Origin: Oceanobacter mangrovi
Lineage (GTDB): Bacteria > Pseudomonadota > Gammaproteobacteria > Pseudomonadales > Oceanobacteraceae
Assembly (NCBI RefSeq): GCF_019740315.1
Contig: NZ_JAHXZR010000001.1
Span: forward strand, 372,001-436,000
Reading direction: 5' to 3'
DNA length: 64,000 bases
Made by a program: the position numbers and the translations under genes. Numbering within the stretch: position 1 is the first letter of the stretch; every line of letters begins with the position of its first letter. This document shows, piece by piece, positions 27,098-33,967 of the stretch. The notes below the pieces were generated by a model that had not been told where the DNA came from, searched no databases, and saw only the letters and a list, made by a program, of their open reading frames with translations.

Positions 27098-27538
27098 ATG
27101 AATAGAATCGCACAACTGGCCGCCGTTGTTTCTATCGGCGCTGCTCTGCAAGCCTGTACCAGTGTATCTTCGGTGCATTTTACTGATCGCAGTTATCCCG
27201 TTGATACGACCCGGCTCAAACCCGTCACTTTTCGTTTTGACTATGGTGCCCTCAAAGCGGCTGAAATCGGTCAGGCTGTCGGCGGTGACAAAGGTGGTCT
27301 GGCCGCCTTGGTCGTCGCCGGGATTGTTGCCTCTACCGGTGATCCGGATGCCCCTATCGTGATTAATTCCTCGTTATCTGGCGAGCTCGATTGGGTTGCC
27401 ATGATGCTGGAAGACTGTCCTTCCGGGCGCCTGACCAATGTCCGTTCGATGGTTGAAACCAGAGAGTGGCCTTTCTACAAACAAACCTGGCTGGATCTGC
27501 ACGCGGATTGTGTATTGACTCCGGCATCTCACAGCTGA
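27098..27538 (+). CDS. Small lipoprotein, member 1 of a tandem paralogous triplet
   Basis: The 146-residue product has a signal peptide with lipobox LQAC (Cys20). The start at ATG 27098 is preferred over ATG 27086 because GGA lies just upstream. The middle part contains an alanine/glycine-rich hydrophobic stretch (GGDKGGLAALVVAGIVASTG). The C-terminal module runs from CPSGRLTNV to the final DLHADC, with the two cysteines 31 positions apart. The same module appears in the next two genes. It is unrecognised as a family. The paired cysteines suggest a disulfide formed in the periplasm, consistent with DsbA/DsbB in this genome. Confidence 0.75.
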   Translation: MNRIAQLAAVVSIGAALQACTSVSSVHFTDRSYPVDTTRLKPVTFRFDYGALKAAEIGQAVGGDKGGLAALVVAGIVASTGDPDAPIVINSSLSGELDWVAMMLEDCPSGRLTNVRSMVETREWPFYKQTWLDLHADCVLTPASHS

Positions 27539-27551
27539 CAAGGAAATCGTT

Positions 27552-27869
27552 ATGAAACATTGGTTGGCTACCGCCGCTATCTCTACAGCACTGCTGACGG
27601 CTGGATGCACATCGCTGCACTCTGTGTCCTTGACCCAGGTACCTGCAGATCGCAGTACACCAGTATCGGCGACAGGAAATCAGTACTCGTTGCTGGGAAT
27701 CGCCTTTAATAACAGCTTTGTTGATCGGGCTACTGCGGAGTTGCAGCAACAGTGCCCGCATGGCGAGCTGCAAGGGGTTCTGACTGAGTATGACACCACT
27801 CTCTATGTGTTGGTCGCACGTCGTACTGTGAAAGTTACGGGTTACTGTGTTGAAGGGGCTGGCTCATGA
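27552..27869 (+). CDS. Small lipoprotein, member 2 of the triplet
   Basis: A 105-residue protein with signal peptide and lipobox LTAGC (Cys19). The ATG has AAGGAAA upstream. The C-terminal module, CPHGELQGVLTEYDTTLYVL then KVTGYC, has the same cysteine spacing (31) and the same C-P-x-G-x-L-x-x-V opening as member 1. It begins 13 bases after the preceding stop and overlaps member 3 by 4 bases (ATGA). Function is unknown. A short envelope-located protein is all that can be supported. Confidence 0.75.
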   Translation: MKHWLATAAISTALLTAGCTSLHSVSLTQVPADRSTPVSATGNQYSLLGIAFNNSFVDRATAELQQQCPHGELQGVLTEYDTTLYVLVARRTVKVTGYCVEGAGS

Positions 27870-28201
27870 AAGCTCTGATTACTGTCGCCACACTGACGGC
27901 ATTGCTAACGGCACTTCCGGCGCAGGCAGACTGGTTGCGTCAGCATTTCACCAGTCCGGTGGATGCAGTACCGGAAGGCTATGCTGCCCGTCCGGTCAAT
28001 GCCTCGGCTTCTCGTACACTGGTGTTTTCGATCGTCACTTCGGATGGCGATATGGTTGCGGATGCCCGGCAGGCTTTGTTGGCCCAGTGTGCTGGAGCCA
28101 TTACCGGCGTCAGCTCCTTACTGATGCGTGAGCCGCATTTCTTTTACTACAAGGATCGTCTGGAGCTGTCAGGCTTGTGCCTGGAGCCAGTCCAGCCCTG
28201 A
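27866..28201 (+). CDS. Small secreted protein, member 3 of the triplet
   Basis: This 111-residue protein has a signal peptide likely cleaved after AQA (residues 19-21), with no lipobox, so it should be a soluble periplasmic protein. Its C-terminal module CAGAITGVSSLLMREPHFFY then ELSGLC matches the two lipoproteins before it, with 30 positions between cysteines. The start codon overlaps the previous stop (ATGA), indicating translational coupling. It ends 57 bases upstream of the -10 box of the thiamine operon, so it is probably a separate transcript. Confidence 0.75.
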   Translation: MKALITVATLTALLTALPAQADWLRQHFTSPVDAVPEGYAARPVNASASRTLVFSIVTSDGDMVADARQALLAQCAGAITGVSSLLMREPHFFYYKDRLELSGLCLEPVQP

Positions 28202-28258
28202 TAGAACTAGCGGCAGAACTGAAGTTCAGAAGAGCTTAATTTCTGCGCTGTCGACAGT

Positions 28259-28264
28259 TATAAT
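28259..28264 (+). promoter_or_regulatory. -10 element of thiamine operon
   Basis: A perfect TATAAT starts 10 bases before the TPP riboswitch. The -35 region (TTAATT or similar near 28236) is weak. Confidence 0.55.
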
Positions 28265-28268
28265 CCCG

Positions 28269-28364
28269 CTCGTCCCAGGGGGTGGCTCATGTGAGCCTGA
28301 GATTTGCCAACGGCATAAACCCCTAGAACCTGATCCGGTTAGTACCGGCGTAGGAATGGGCGAG
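28269..28364 (+). ncRNA. TPP riboswitch (THI element)
   Basis: The conserved aptamer parts are in order: GGGGGTG, the pyrimidine-binding CTGAGAT, ACCC, GAACCTGATCCGGTTAGTACC and GGCGTAGGAA. The ends CTCGTCC and GGGCGAG pair to form P1. Thiamine pyrophosphate binding would repress the downstream thiamine-uptake genes. The expression platform appears to be translational (see the hairpin at 28439-28474). Confidence 0.95.
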
Positions 28365-28438
28365 TGTCGGGTTTTCCCTTCGGCATATCGATATTTCTTG
28401 CGGCTGTTCGCAGCCACCTACGCAGTTCCGTCTGAACC

Positions 28439-28474
28439 GGGTCTCCTTTTGGAAGTAATTAAGAGGATCGACCC
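28439..28474 (+). promoter_or_regulatory. Putative ribosome-binding-site sequestering hairpin
   Basis: GGGTC (28439-28443) can pair with GACCC (28470-28474), and TCCTTTT with AAGAGGA, the ribosome-binding site of the TonB receptor gene. Together with the upstream TPP aptamer this suggests control of translation initiation at the GTG start. Confidence 0.5.
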
Positions 28475-28476
28475 CA

Positions 28477-30630
28477 GTGAATGTTTCCCCTTCGCCACTT
28501 TGGCTGGCGCTCGCCACGGCTGTAACCGCACCGGCTTTTGCTGCCGATAGCAACAATGATGTGATTGAAGAAGTGGTGGTCACTGCTGACTTCCGTCAAA
28601 CCGATGTTCAGGCGATTCCTGAAGCGACGACGGTGGTTGGTGCCGATGCTATTGAGCAGCGTTCGGCTGATCATCTGGAAAGCCTGCTGGCGCTGGCGCC
28701 TAATGTGAACTTCAGTTCCGGTGCTTCCCGTGGTCGTTATTTCCAGATTCGTGGCATTGGTGAGCGCAGCCAGTTTGTTGACCCGGTGAATCCATCGGTG
28801 GGTTTGCGCATCGACGGCATCGACATGACCGGTCTCGGCGGTGGCGCAGGCCTGTTTGACGTGCAGCAGGTCGAAGTGCTGCGTGGTCCGCAAGGCACCC
28901 GTTTTGGTGCCAATGCACTGGCGGGCATGATCAATATTGAAAGTAACGGCCCGACCGAAGCATTCGAAGGCATGGTGTCTGCCAAAATGGGTAACTACAA
29001 CAGTTACGCCTACGGTGCGGCTTTGTCCGGCGAAGTTGGACCGGGCCTGCAGCTGCGTTTAGCCGCCCAGCAAAACGTTTCCGATGGCTATATGCACAAT
29101 GCCTATCTGAATCGTGATGATACCCAGAGCATCGACGAAGAATTGCTGCGTCTGAAAGGCGCGCTGGCTTTAACGCCAAACAACCAGCTGGACTTCACCT
29201 GGCTGTATATCAACGTCGATAACGGCTACGACGGTTTCTCGCTGGATAACACCCGCACCACCTATTCCGATAATCCGGGCGAAGACAAGCAAAACACCCG
29301 TGCAGCGGCACTCACCTGGACTTCCACTGCGGCGGCAGCCTTTGATCTGCGTGTACATGTCTCGGGTAGCAACAGCACTACAGATTATGGTTACGACGAA
29401 GACTGGGGTTATGGTCAATACGACGATACCACTGGCACTTGCGTGGTGGTGGGTACCTGTCTGGCCAATCAGGAAGGCGCCTGGGGTTACAGCTCCACCG
29501 ACCAGTACCTGCGTGACTACCGTCGCCGTGAACTGGATATCCGCCTGACCTCGGCAGAAGCCGGTCGCCTGTTCAACGACAGCGCCGACTGGGTGGTGGG
29601 TTATTACCAGATGTCCCGTGATGAAGATCTGCTGCGCTATTTCTTCAACTGGGATACCTATATGGACGCGACCTTCACCAGCGATCTGGGCACTGACGCC
29701 CGGGCGGTTTATGGCGAACTGACGATTTCTGTGACGGACTTGCTGACCATTACGGCTGGCCTGCGTGGAGAACGCTGGACTACCGATTACCGCGACAGCA
29801 ATGGTATCGACAATGATCGCAGCGAAAACCTCTGGGGTGGCAAGCTGACCGCTGAATACCTGCTCAGCGACAGCCAGCTTGCCTATGCGTCCGTGGCTCG
29901 TGGCTACAAGGCCGGTGGTGTGAATACTGACCCGGACATCAGCGAAGACAACCGTACCTTCGACACCGAATACAATGTAGCGTGGGAAGCGGGTCTGAAG
30001 TCGTCCTTGCTGGACGATCAATTGAAAACCCGCCTGGCAGCTTTTTACATCCTGCGTAAGAACCAGCAGGTTAAAAGCTCCTATGCCGTCGCCAACGATG
30101 TCGGTGCCGGTTACACCTTCCAGGACTACCTGGCCAACGCCGCCGAAGGCCAGAACTATGGTCTTGAGCTGGAAAGCGATTGGGCCTTGACGGACGAATT
30201 GAGCTGGACCTTCAGTGGTGGTTACCTGAACACTGAATTTCTCGACTATCAGTATGAAACCGCCGATGGCACCTTCAGCATGAATGGTCGAGAGCAGGCG
30301 CAGTCACCGAAATACAGCTTTGCCAACAGCCTGGCTTACGCCTTTGTCAGCGGCCTCAGTCTGACACTGGAAAACGAAGCCAAGGACAGCTTCTATTTTT
30401 CAGACAGTCACAACGAAAAAGCCAAATCCTATGTGTTGTGGCACGCCCGGGTTGCCTATGACGCCGCCAACTGGCAGCTGGCCTTGTATGGTCGCAACCT
30501 CACCAACGTTGATTACGAAGTGCGTGGTTTCCACTTCGGTAATGACCCTCGTGATGGTTATACCAACCAGCGCTGGGTGCAGTATGGCGAACCGCGTTTG
30601 TATGGTGTTGAAGGCAAATACTTCTTCTGA
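28477..30630 (+). CDS. TonB-dependent receptor, probable thiamine outer-membrane transporter
   Basis: The 717-residue protein starts at GTG 28477, 9 bases after AGAGGA. The signal peptide ends about AFAADS. A TonB box-like VVVTADFRQ and a plug domain follow (IPEATTVVGADAIEQRSADH, then VEVLRGPQGTRFGANALAGM). The beta-barrel ends in YGVEGKYFF with the required terminal phenylalanine. The TPP riboswitch in its leader and the downstream thiamine permease and kinase indicate that the substrate is thiamine or a phosphate ester. Ligand specificity is inferred from regulation and context, not from the barrel itself. Confidence 0.93.
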   Translation: MNVSPSPLWLALATAVTAPAFAADSNNDVIEEVVVTADFRQTDVQAIPEATTVVGADAIEQRSADHLESLLALAPNVNFSSGASRGRYFQIRGIGERSQFVDPVNPSVGLRIDGIDMTGLGGGAGLFDVQQVEVLRGPQGTRFGANALAGMINIESNGPTEAFEGMVSAKMGNYNSYAYGAALSGEVGPGLQLRLAAQQNVSDGYMHNAYLNRDDTQSIDEELLRLKGALALTPNNQLDFTWLYINVDNGYDGFSLDNTRTTYSDNPGEDKQNTRAAALTWTSTAAAAFDLRVHVSGSNSTTDYGYDEDWGYGQYDDTTGTCVVVGTCLANQEGAWGYSSTDQYLRDYRRRELDIRLTSAEAGRLFNDSADWVVGYYQMSRDEDLLRYFFNWDTYMDATFTSDLGTDARAVYGELTISVTDLLTITAGLRGERWTTDYRDSNGIDNDRSENLWGGKLTAEYLLSDSQLAYASVARGYKAGGVNTDPDISEDNRTFDTEYNVAWEAGLKSSLLDDQLKTRLAAFYILRKNQQVKSSYAVANDVGAGYTFQDYLANAAEGQNYGLELESDWALTDELSWTFSGGYLNTEFLDYQYETADGTFSMNGREQAQSPKYSFANSLAYAFVSGLSLTLENEAKDSFYFSDSHNEKAKSYVLWHARVAYDAANWQLALYGRNLTNVDYEVRGFHFGNDPRDGYTNQRWVQYGEPRLYGVEGKYFF

Positions 30631-30703
30631 CAGCCGTTCACTCACAGCGAGTCAGGCTTATCAAGGAGCCTGATTAGCTCTCAACCTTTATTGGAGAACC
30701 CGT

Positions 30704-30973
30704 ATGCAATTGTCTGTTGATATCAGCGCCTACCCACTGGCTGACGACTATATTCCGGCCATCAAAACCTTTATCGAACGGCTGCAGCAGACGCAAGGTC
30801 TGACCGTAGTCTGCAACACCATGAGCACCCAGGTATTTGGTGACTATGATCTGGTCATGAGCGTGCTGGCAGCAGAAATGAAACTGTCGTTCGAAACCTT
30901 CGGCAAAGCCATTTTTGTCTACAAGATGATTCCGGGTACCAACCTGGATCCGGCTCTCAAGCCACACGGTTAA
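30704..30973 (+). CDS. Thiamine-binding protein, YkoF/MTH1187-like
   Basis: A short 89-residue protein with the ferredoxin-like pattern of the Thiamine_BP/YkoF family (MQLSVDISAYPLADDYIPAI, LTVVCNTMSTQVFGDYDLVM). It has no signal peptide, so it is cytoplasmic. The ATG has GGAG 7 bases upstream. By family it binds thiamine or hydroxymethylpyrimidine-type ligands. Its place between the outer-membrane receptor and the inner-membrane permease under one riboswitch supports a role in thiamine handling, perhaps buffering incoming vitamin. Confidence 0.8.
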   Translation: MQLSVDISAYPLADDYIPAIKTFIERLQQTQGLTVVCNTMSTQVFGDYDLVMSVLAAEMKLSFETFGKAIFVYKMIPGTNLDPALKPHG

Positions 30974-31006
30974 TCCGTTTTCTGAATTCGAGTACGAGAC
31001 CGCCTG

Positions 31007-31639
31007 ATGAATGACATTCTCAAACAGATAATCGATGCCTTTATGGCCCAGAGCGGGGCCGAGATGGTTGCCGTCGCACTGGGCGTTGCCTATCTGGTGT
31101 TAGCCATGCGCCAGAGCAACTGGTGCTGGTATGCCGCCTTTGGCAGTACGGCGATTTTCAGCTGGTTATTCTGGGATGTCAGCCTGCTGATGGAGTCAGC
31201 GCTCAACGTCTATTATCTGGTGATGGCGGTTTATGGCTGGTGGGCCTGGAAACACGGCAGCAGTGACAATCATGATGCCGAATTGCCGGTCCAGAGCTGG
31301 AGTGGTCGTCATCACCTGCTGACCTTGCTGGCAATTGCTGTGCTGACGCTGGTGAGTGGTTATCTGTTATCTGCAAAGACTTCAGCGGCGTTGCCGTATC
31401 TGGATTCCTTCACCACCTGGGGCGCTGTGATTACCACCTGGATGGTAACTCGCAAGGTACTGGAAAACTGGCTCTACTGGATCGTTATCGACACCGTTGC
31501 CATTTATCTGTACATCGACCGTGGTCTGTACCTGACCGCGCTGCTGATGATGATTTATGTGGTGCTGGCAGTGGCGGGCTGGTTTATGTGGTCGAAGGAT
31601 TATCGCCAGCACCATGAAACCGTTTCACAACCAGGCTGA
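31007..31639 (+). CDS. pnuT: PnuC/PnuT-type inner-membrane transporter (probable thiamine permease)
   Basis: A 210-residue protein with about seven membrane helices. Family motifs are YLVLAMRQSNWCWYAAFGSTAIFSW, VYYLVMAVYGWWAWKH, and FTTWGAVITTWMVTRKVLENWLYWIVIDTVAIYLY. PnuC proteins are facilitators for nicotinamide riboside, and the PnuT subgroup moves thiamine; both trap their substrate by intracellular phosphorylation. The riboswitch upstream and the kinase gene 6 bases downstream favour PnuT. Confidence 0.9.
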   Translation: MNDILKQIIDAFMAQSGAEMVAVALGVAYLVLAMRQSNWCWYAAFGSTAIFSWLFWDVSLLMESALNVYYLVMAVYGWWAWKHGSSDNHDAELPVQSWSGRHHLLTLLAIAVLTLVSGYLLSAKTSAALPYLDSFTTWGAVITTWMVTRKVLENWLYWIVIDTVAIYLYIDRGLYLTALLMMIYVVLAVAGWFMWSKDYRQHHETVSQPG

Positions 31640-31645
31640 CGTCGC

Positions 31646-32530
31646 TTGAGTCCGGCCAGGGTTTCCCTGTTCAGGGTGCTGTCGGAATGGCGCGACTGGC
31701 AGCTGTGCCAATCAGCACCGAAGTTGACCGATTGCGCGGTACTTCCGGGAGGGCTGACCAACCAAAGCTGGTTGCTGAAACTGCCAGAGGGCCGGTTTGT
31801 ATTGCGGCTGAACGCTGCTAATGGCGGCCAGCTGGATATTAATCGGCAGGCGGAGTATCAGGCGCGGACATTGGCGGCAGCGCAGCAACTGGCGCCTGCC
31901 GTGCGTTATCGTTGCCCGCAGGAGCGCTACTGGATCAGTGATTATCTGGTTGGTGAACCGCTGTCGCAGCAGCTGTTGGCGGGTTCACCCACCGACCAGA
32001 CCCTGCAGCAACTGGCTGGCCAGCTGGGTTGTTTGCATGGCTTGCCGCTGGACGATCTCGATAACATGCCAAGGTTGCAAGTCGCGCCCAAGGCGGCGGT
32101 CTACTGGCAGTTGATTCACCAGCACTACGCTTCGACTTATCCACAGTTCGACTGGTTGGCGCTGGAGCAGCAACTGCAACGGCAGCTGGCGGCAGCACCG
32201 TCAGAACGTCTGAGTCTGTGCCATATGGACGCCAATCCGGATAACTGGATTCACACGACTAACGGCTGGCAGTTATTGGATTGGGAGTACGCCGCACTGG
32301 GCCATCCTTACTGGGATCTTGCCGGGCTGGTGGTTGCGGCCGGTTGGCGCGGTGAAGTGTTGCAGCGCTGGCTGGCGGCCAATCAGCTGGTGGCTGACGA
32401 CCCGGTCTGGCAACGGGCGCTGGCGCAGCAGCAGTATTTCTCGGTGTTGTGGTACGGCGCCCAGCAATTGCTGCCTGCCGAACGCTTGTGGCAGCAGTTA
32501 CAGCAATTACGGATCAATACAGAAGACTGA
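31646..32530 (+). CDS. thiK: Thiamine kinase-like phosphotransferase
   Basis: This 294-residue member of the choline/aminoglycoside kinase fold probably starts at TTG 31646; GTG 31676 is an alternative and no suitable ATG exists. The N-terminal lobe has GGLTNQSWLLKLPEGRFVLRL. The catalytic loop is CHMDANPDNWI and the metal-binding DWEYAALGHPYWDLA follows. ThiK phosphorylates thiamine to thiamine monophosphate, which would trap vitamin imported by the PnuT-like permease. It is the last gene of the riboswitch operon and is convergent with thrB. Confidence 0.85.
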   Translation: MSPARVSLFRVLSEWRDWQLCQSAPKLTDCAVLPGGLTNQSWLLKLPEGRFVLRLNAANGGQLDINRQAEYQARTLAAAQQLAPAVRYRCPQERYWISDYLVGEPLSQQLLAGSPTDQTLQQLAGQLGCLHGLPLDDLDNMPRLQVAPKAAVYWQLIHQHYASTYPQFDWLALEQQLQRQLAAAPSERLSLCHMDANPDNWIHTTNGWQLLDWEYAALGHPYWDLAGLVVAAGWRGEVLQRWLAANQLVADDPVWQRALAQQQYFSVLWYGAQQLLPAERLWQQLQQLRINTED

Positions 32531-32543
32531 ACAGCCCGCTGAA

Positions 32544-33530
32544 TCAGACGCTTTGTTGGCGGCGCAGTATCAGCTTGTCACGCAGCTCGTTGGGATCCTT
32601 GCTGATCGCCATTTGCTCCGAGCCTTGTTGCAGACTTTCAGCCTGATGGAAACGGGTCAGAATCCGGCTCAGCCAGAAGCGCAGTGCTGCTGCTCGCAAG
32701 GCCATCGGCCACAGTTGCTGTTCGGCCGCAGTAAAGGGCCGTACTGACTGATAGCCATCCAATAATGCTTCCAGCTGGCCGCTACGCCATGCACCGCTGG
32801 TATTGCAACACCAGTCGTTGGCCATAATCGCCAGATCAAACAACCAGGCGTCCTGACAGGCGTTATACAGATCCAGAATGGCGCCGACTTTGGGGCCGTC
32901 GCTGGTGGTTTCAAACAGCATGTTGTCGTGGAACATATCGCCATGAATCCAGCCCCGCGGTAATGCCAGCCAGTCGGCATGAATCGCTTGTTGCTGGGCA
33001 ATTTCATCACGCAGCAATGCCATATCGTCAGCCGGCAATCCGGCCGCAAAGGTGCCAGCCATGGTGATCCACCAGTCCAGCGCCCGTGGGTTCGGCCGCG
33101 GCAGGGTCAGGTCGGCAGCATTCAGATGCAGTTGTGCCAGCGCAGCAGCTGCGAGGGCAATATGCTGGCTGGTTGGCTGGCTGATGTGTTCGCCACGCAG
33201 CCGGGGGCAGAGGATTGCAGGCTTGTGTTCTAGGCAATGCAGCCACTGGCCCTGGCGGTCTTCCAGCGGCGCCGGGACCGGCAAGGCCTGATCTGGCTGG
33301 CGCTGGTTGGCTTCACCCAGATGGCGGGCAAGGGCAATGAACTGTTCCACTTCGTCGGCGGCATGGTGCTCGAAAATCGTCAGCACATACTCGCCCATGG
33401 TGGTGAACACAAAATAGTTGGTGTTTTCGATGCCCGCACTGATGCCCTGAAAGGACACCAGTTCGCCGAGATCAAAAACAGTCAGCCAGTCCCGCAGGGT
33501 GGCTTCTGAAACCGGGGTATAAACAGACAT
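32544..33530 (-). CDS. thrB: Homoserine kinase (ThrB, protein-kinase-like type)
   Basis: A 328-residue enzyme phosphorylating homoserine in threonine synthesis. It belongs to the APH-fold class found in Pseudomonas, not to the GHMP class of enteric bacteria. Features are MSVYTPVSEATLRDWLTVFD, GIENTNYFVFTTMGEYVLTI, the catalytic loop WIHGDMFHDNMLFE and ILDLYNACQDAWLFDLAIM. It is followed on the minus strand by no further gene and preceded by the DUF2782 gene 23 bases upstream, the same pair as in pseudomonads. Confidence 0.95.
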   Translation of the reverse strand: MSVYTPVSEATLRDWLTVFDLGELVSFQGISAGIENTNYFVFTTMGEYVLTIFEHHAADEVEQFIALARHLGEANQRQPDQALPVPAPLEDRQGQWLHCLEHKPAILCPRLRGEHISQPTSQHIALAAAALAQLHLNAADLTLPRPNPRALDWWITMAGTFAAGLPADDMALLRDEIAQQQAIHADWLALPRGWIHGDMFHDNMLFETTSDGPKVGAILDLYNACQDAWLFDLAIMANDWCCNTSGAWRSGQLEALLDGYQSVRPFTAAEQQLWPMALRAAALRFWLSRILTRFHQAESLQQGSEQMAISKDPNELRDKLILRRQQSV

Positions 33531-33553
33531 ACAAGCCTTTTAGCAGTAACCGC

Positions 33554-33856
33554 TTACCAGCGGAAGATCACCCACTTGGGAACCACCACATCCGGGTTGT
33601 CCTTGCGGACAAACTCTTCGCCCGGGCCATCTTTTGGCACCAGATAGTAGGGCTTGCCGGTTTTCGGCTCGACCTTGATTTCGACCAGCTGGCCGTTTTC
33701 GCGGAATTCGTAATAGGTGTTGTCGCCATCGTTGCGAATGGTGACCGACTCTCCGGCGGGATTTTCCGCCTGGCTGGTAAGGGGCAACAGGGCGGTCAAC
33801 GCCAACAGGCTGGCGGAAATCAGGGTACGCGTGCTGCGGCGTGAGAGAGTCTTCAT
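33554..33856 (-). CDS. DUF2782 domain-containing secreted protein
   Basis: A 100-residue protein starting at ATG 33856. The signal peptide ends in SQA. The mature part, VTIRNDGDNTYYEFRENGQLVEIKVEPKTGKPYYLVP followed by PKWVIFRW, matches the DUF2782 family, which commonly neighbours thrB and polA. The function is unknown; the location should be periplasmic. It is divergent from polA with 111 bp between start codons. Confidence 0.88.
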   Translation of the reverse strand: MKTLSRRSTRTLISASLLALTALLPLTSQAENPAGESVTIRNDGDNTYYEFRENGQLVEIKVEPKTGKPYYLVPKDGPGEEFVRKDNPDVVVPKWVIFRW

Positions 33857-33967
33857 GTTAGGATGCCTTCCGTTTGTATCTTGTTTTTCATTGTATGCTG
33901 CCTGACGCATGAACACACAGTGTTCGCTTCAGGTTTTTCGCCCTGCGCCAATCACAGGAATTCCACT

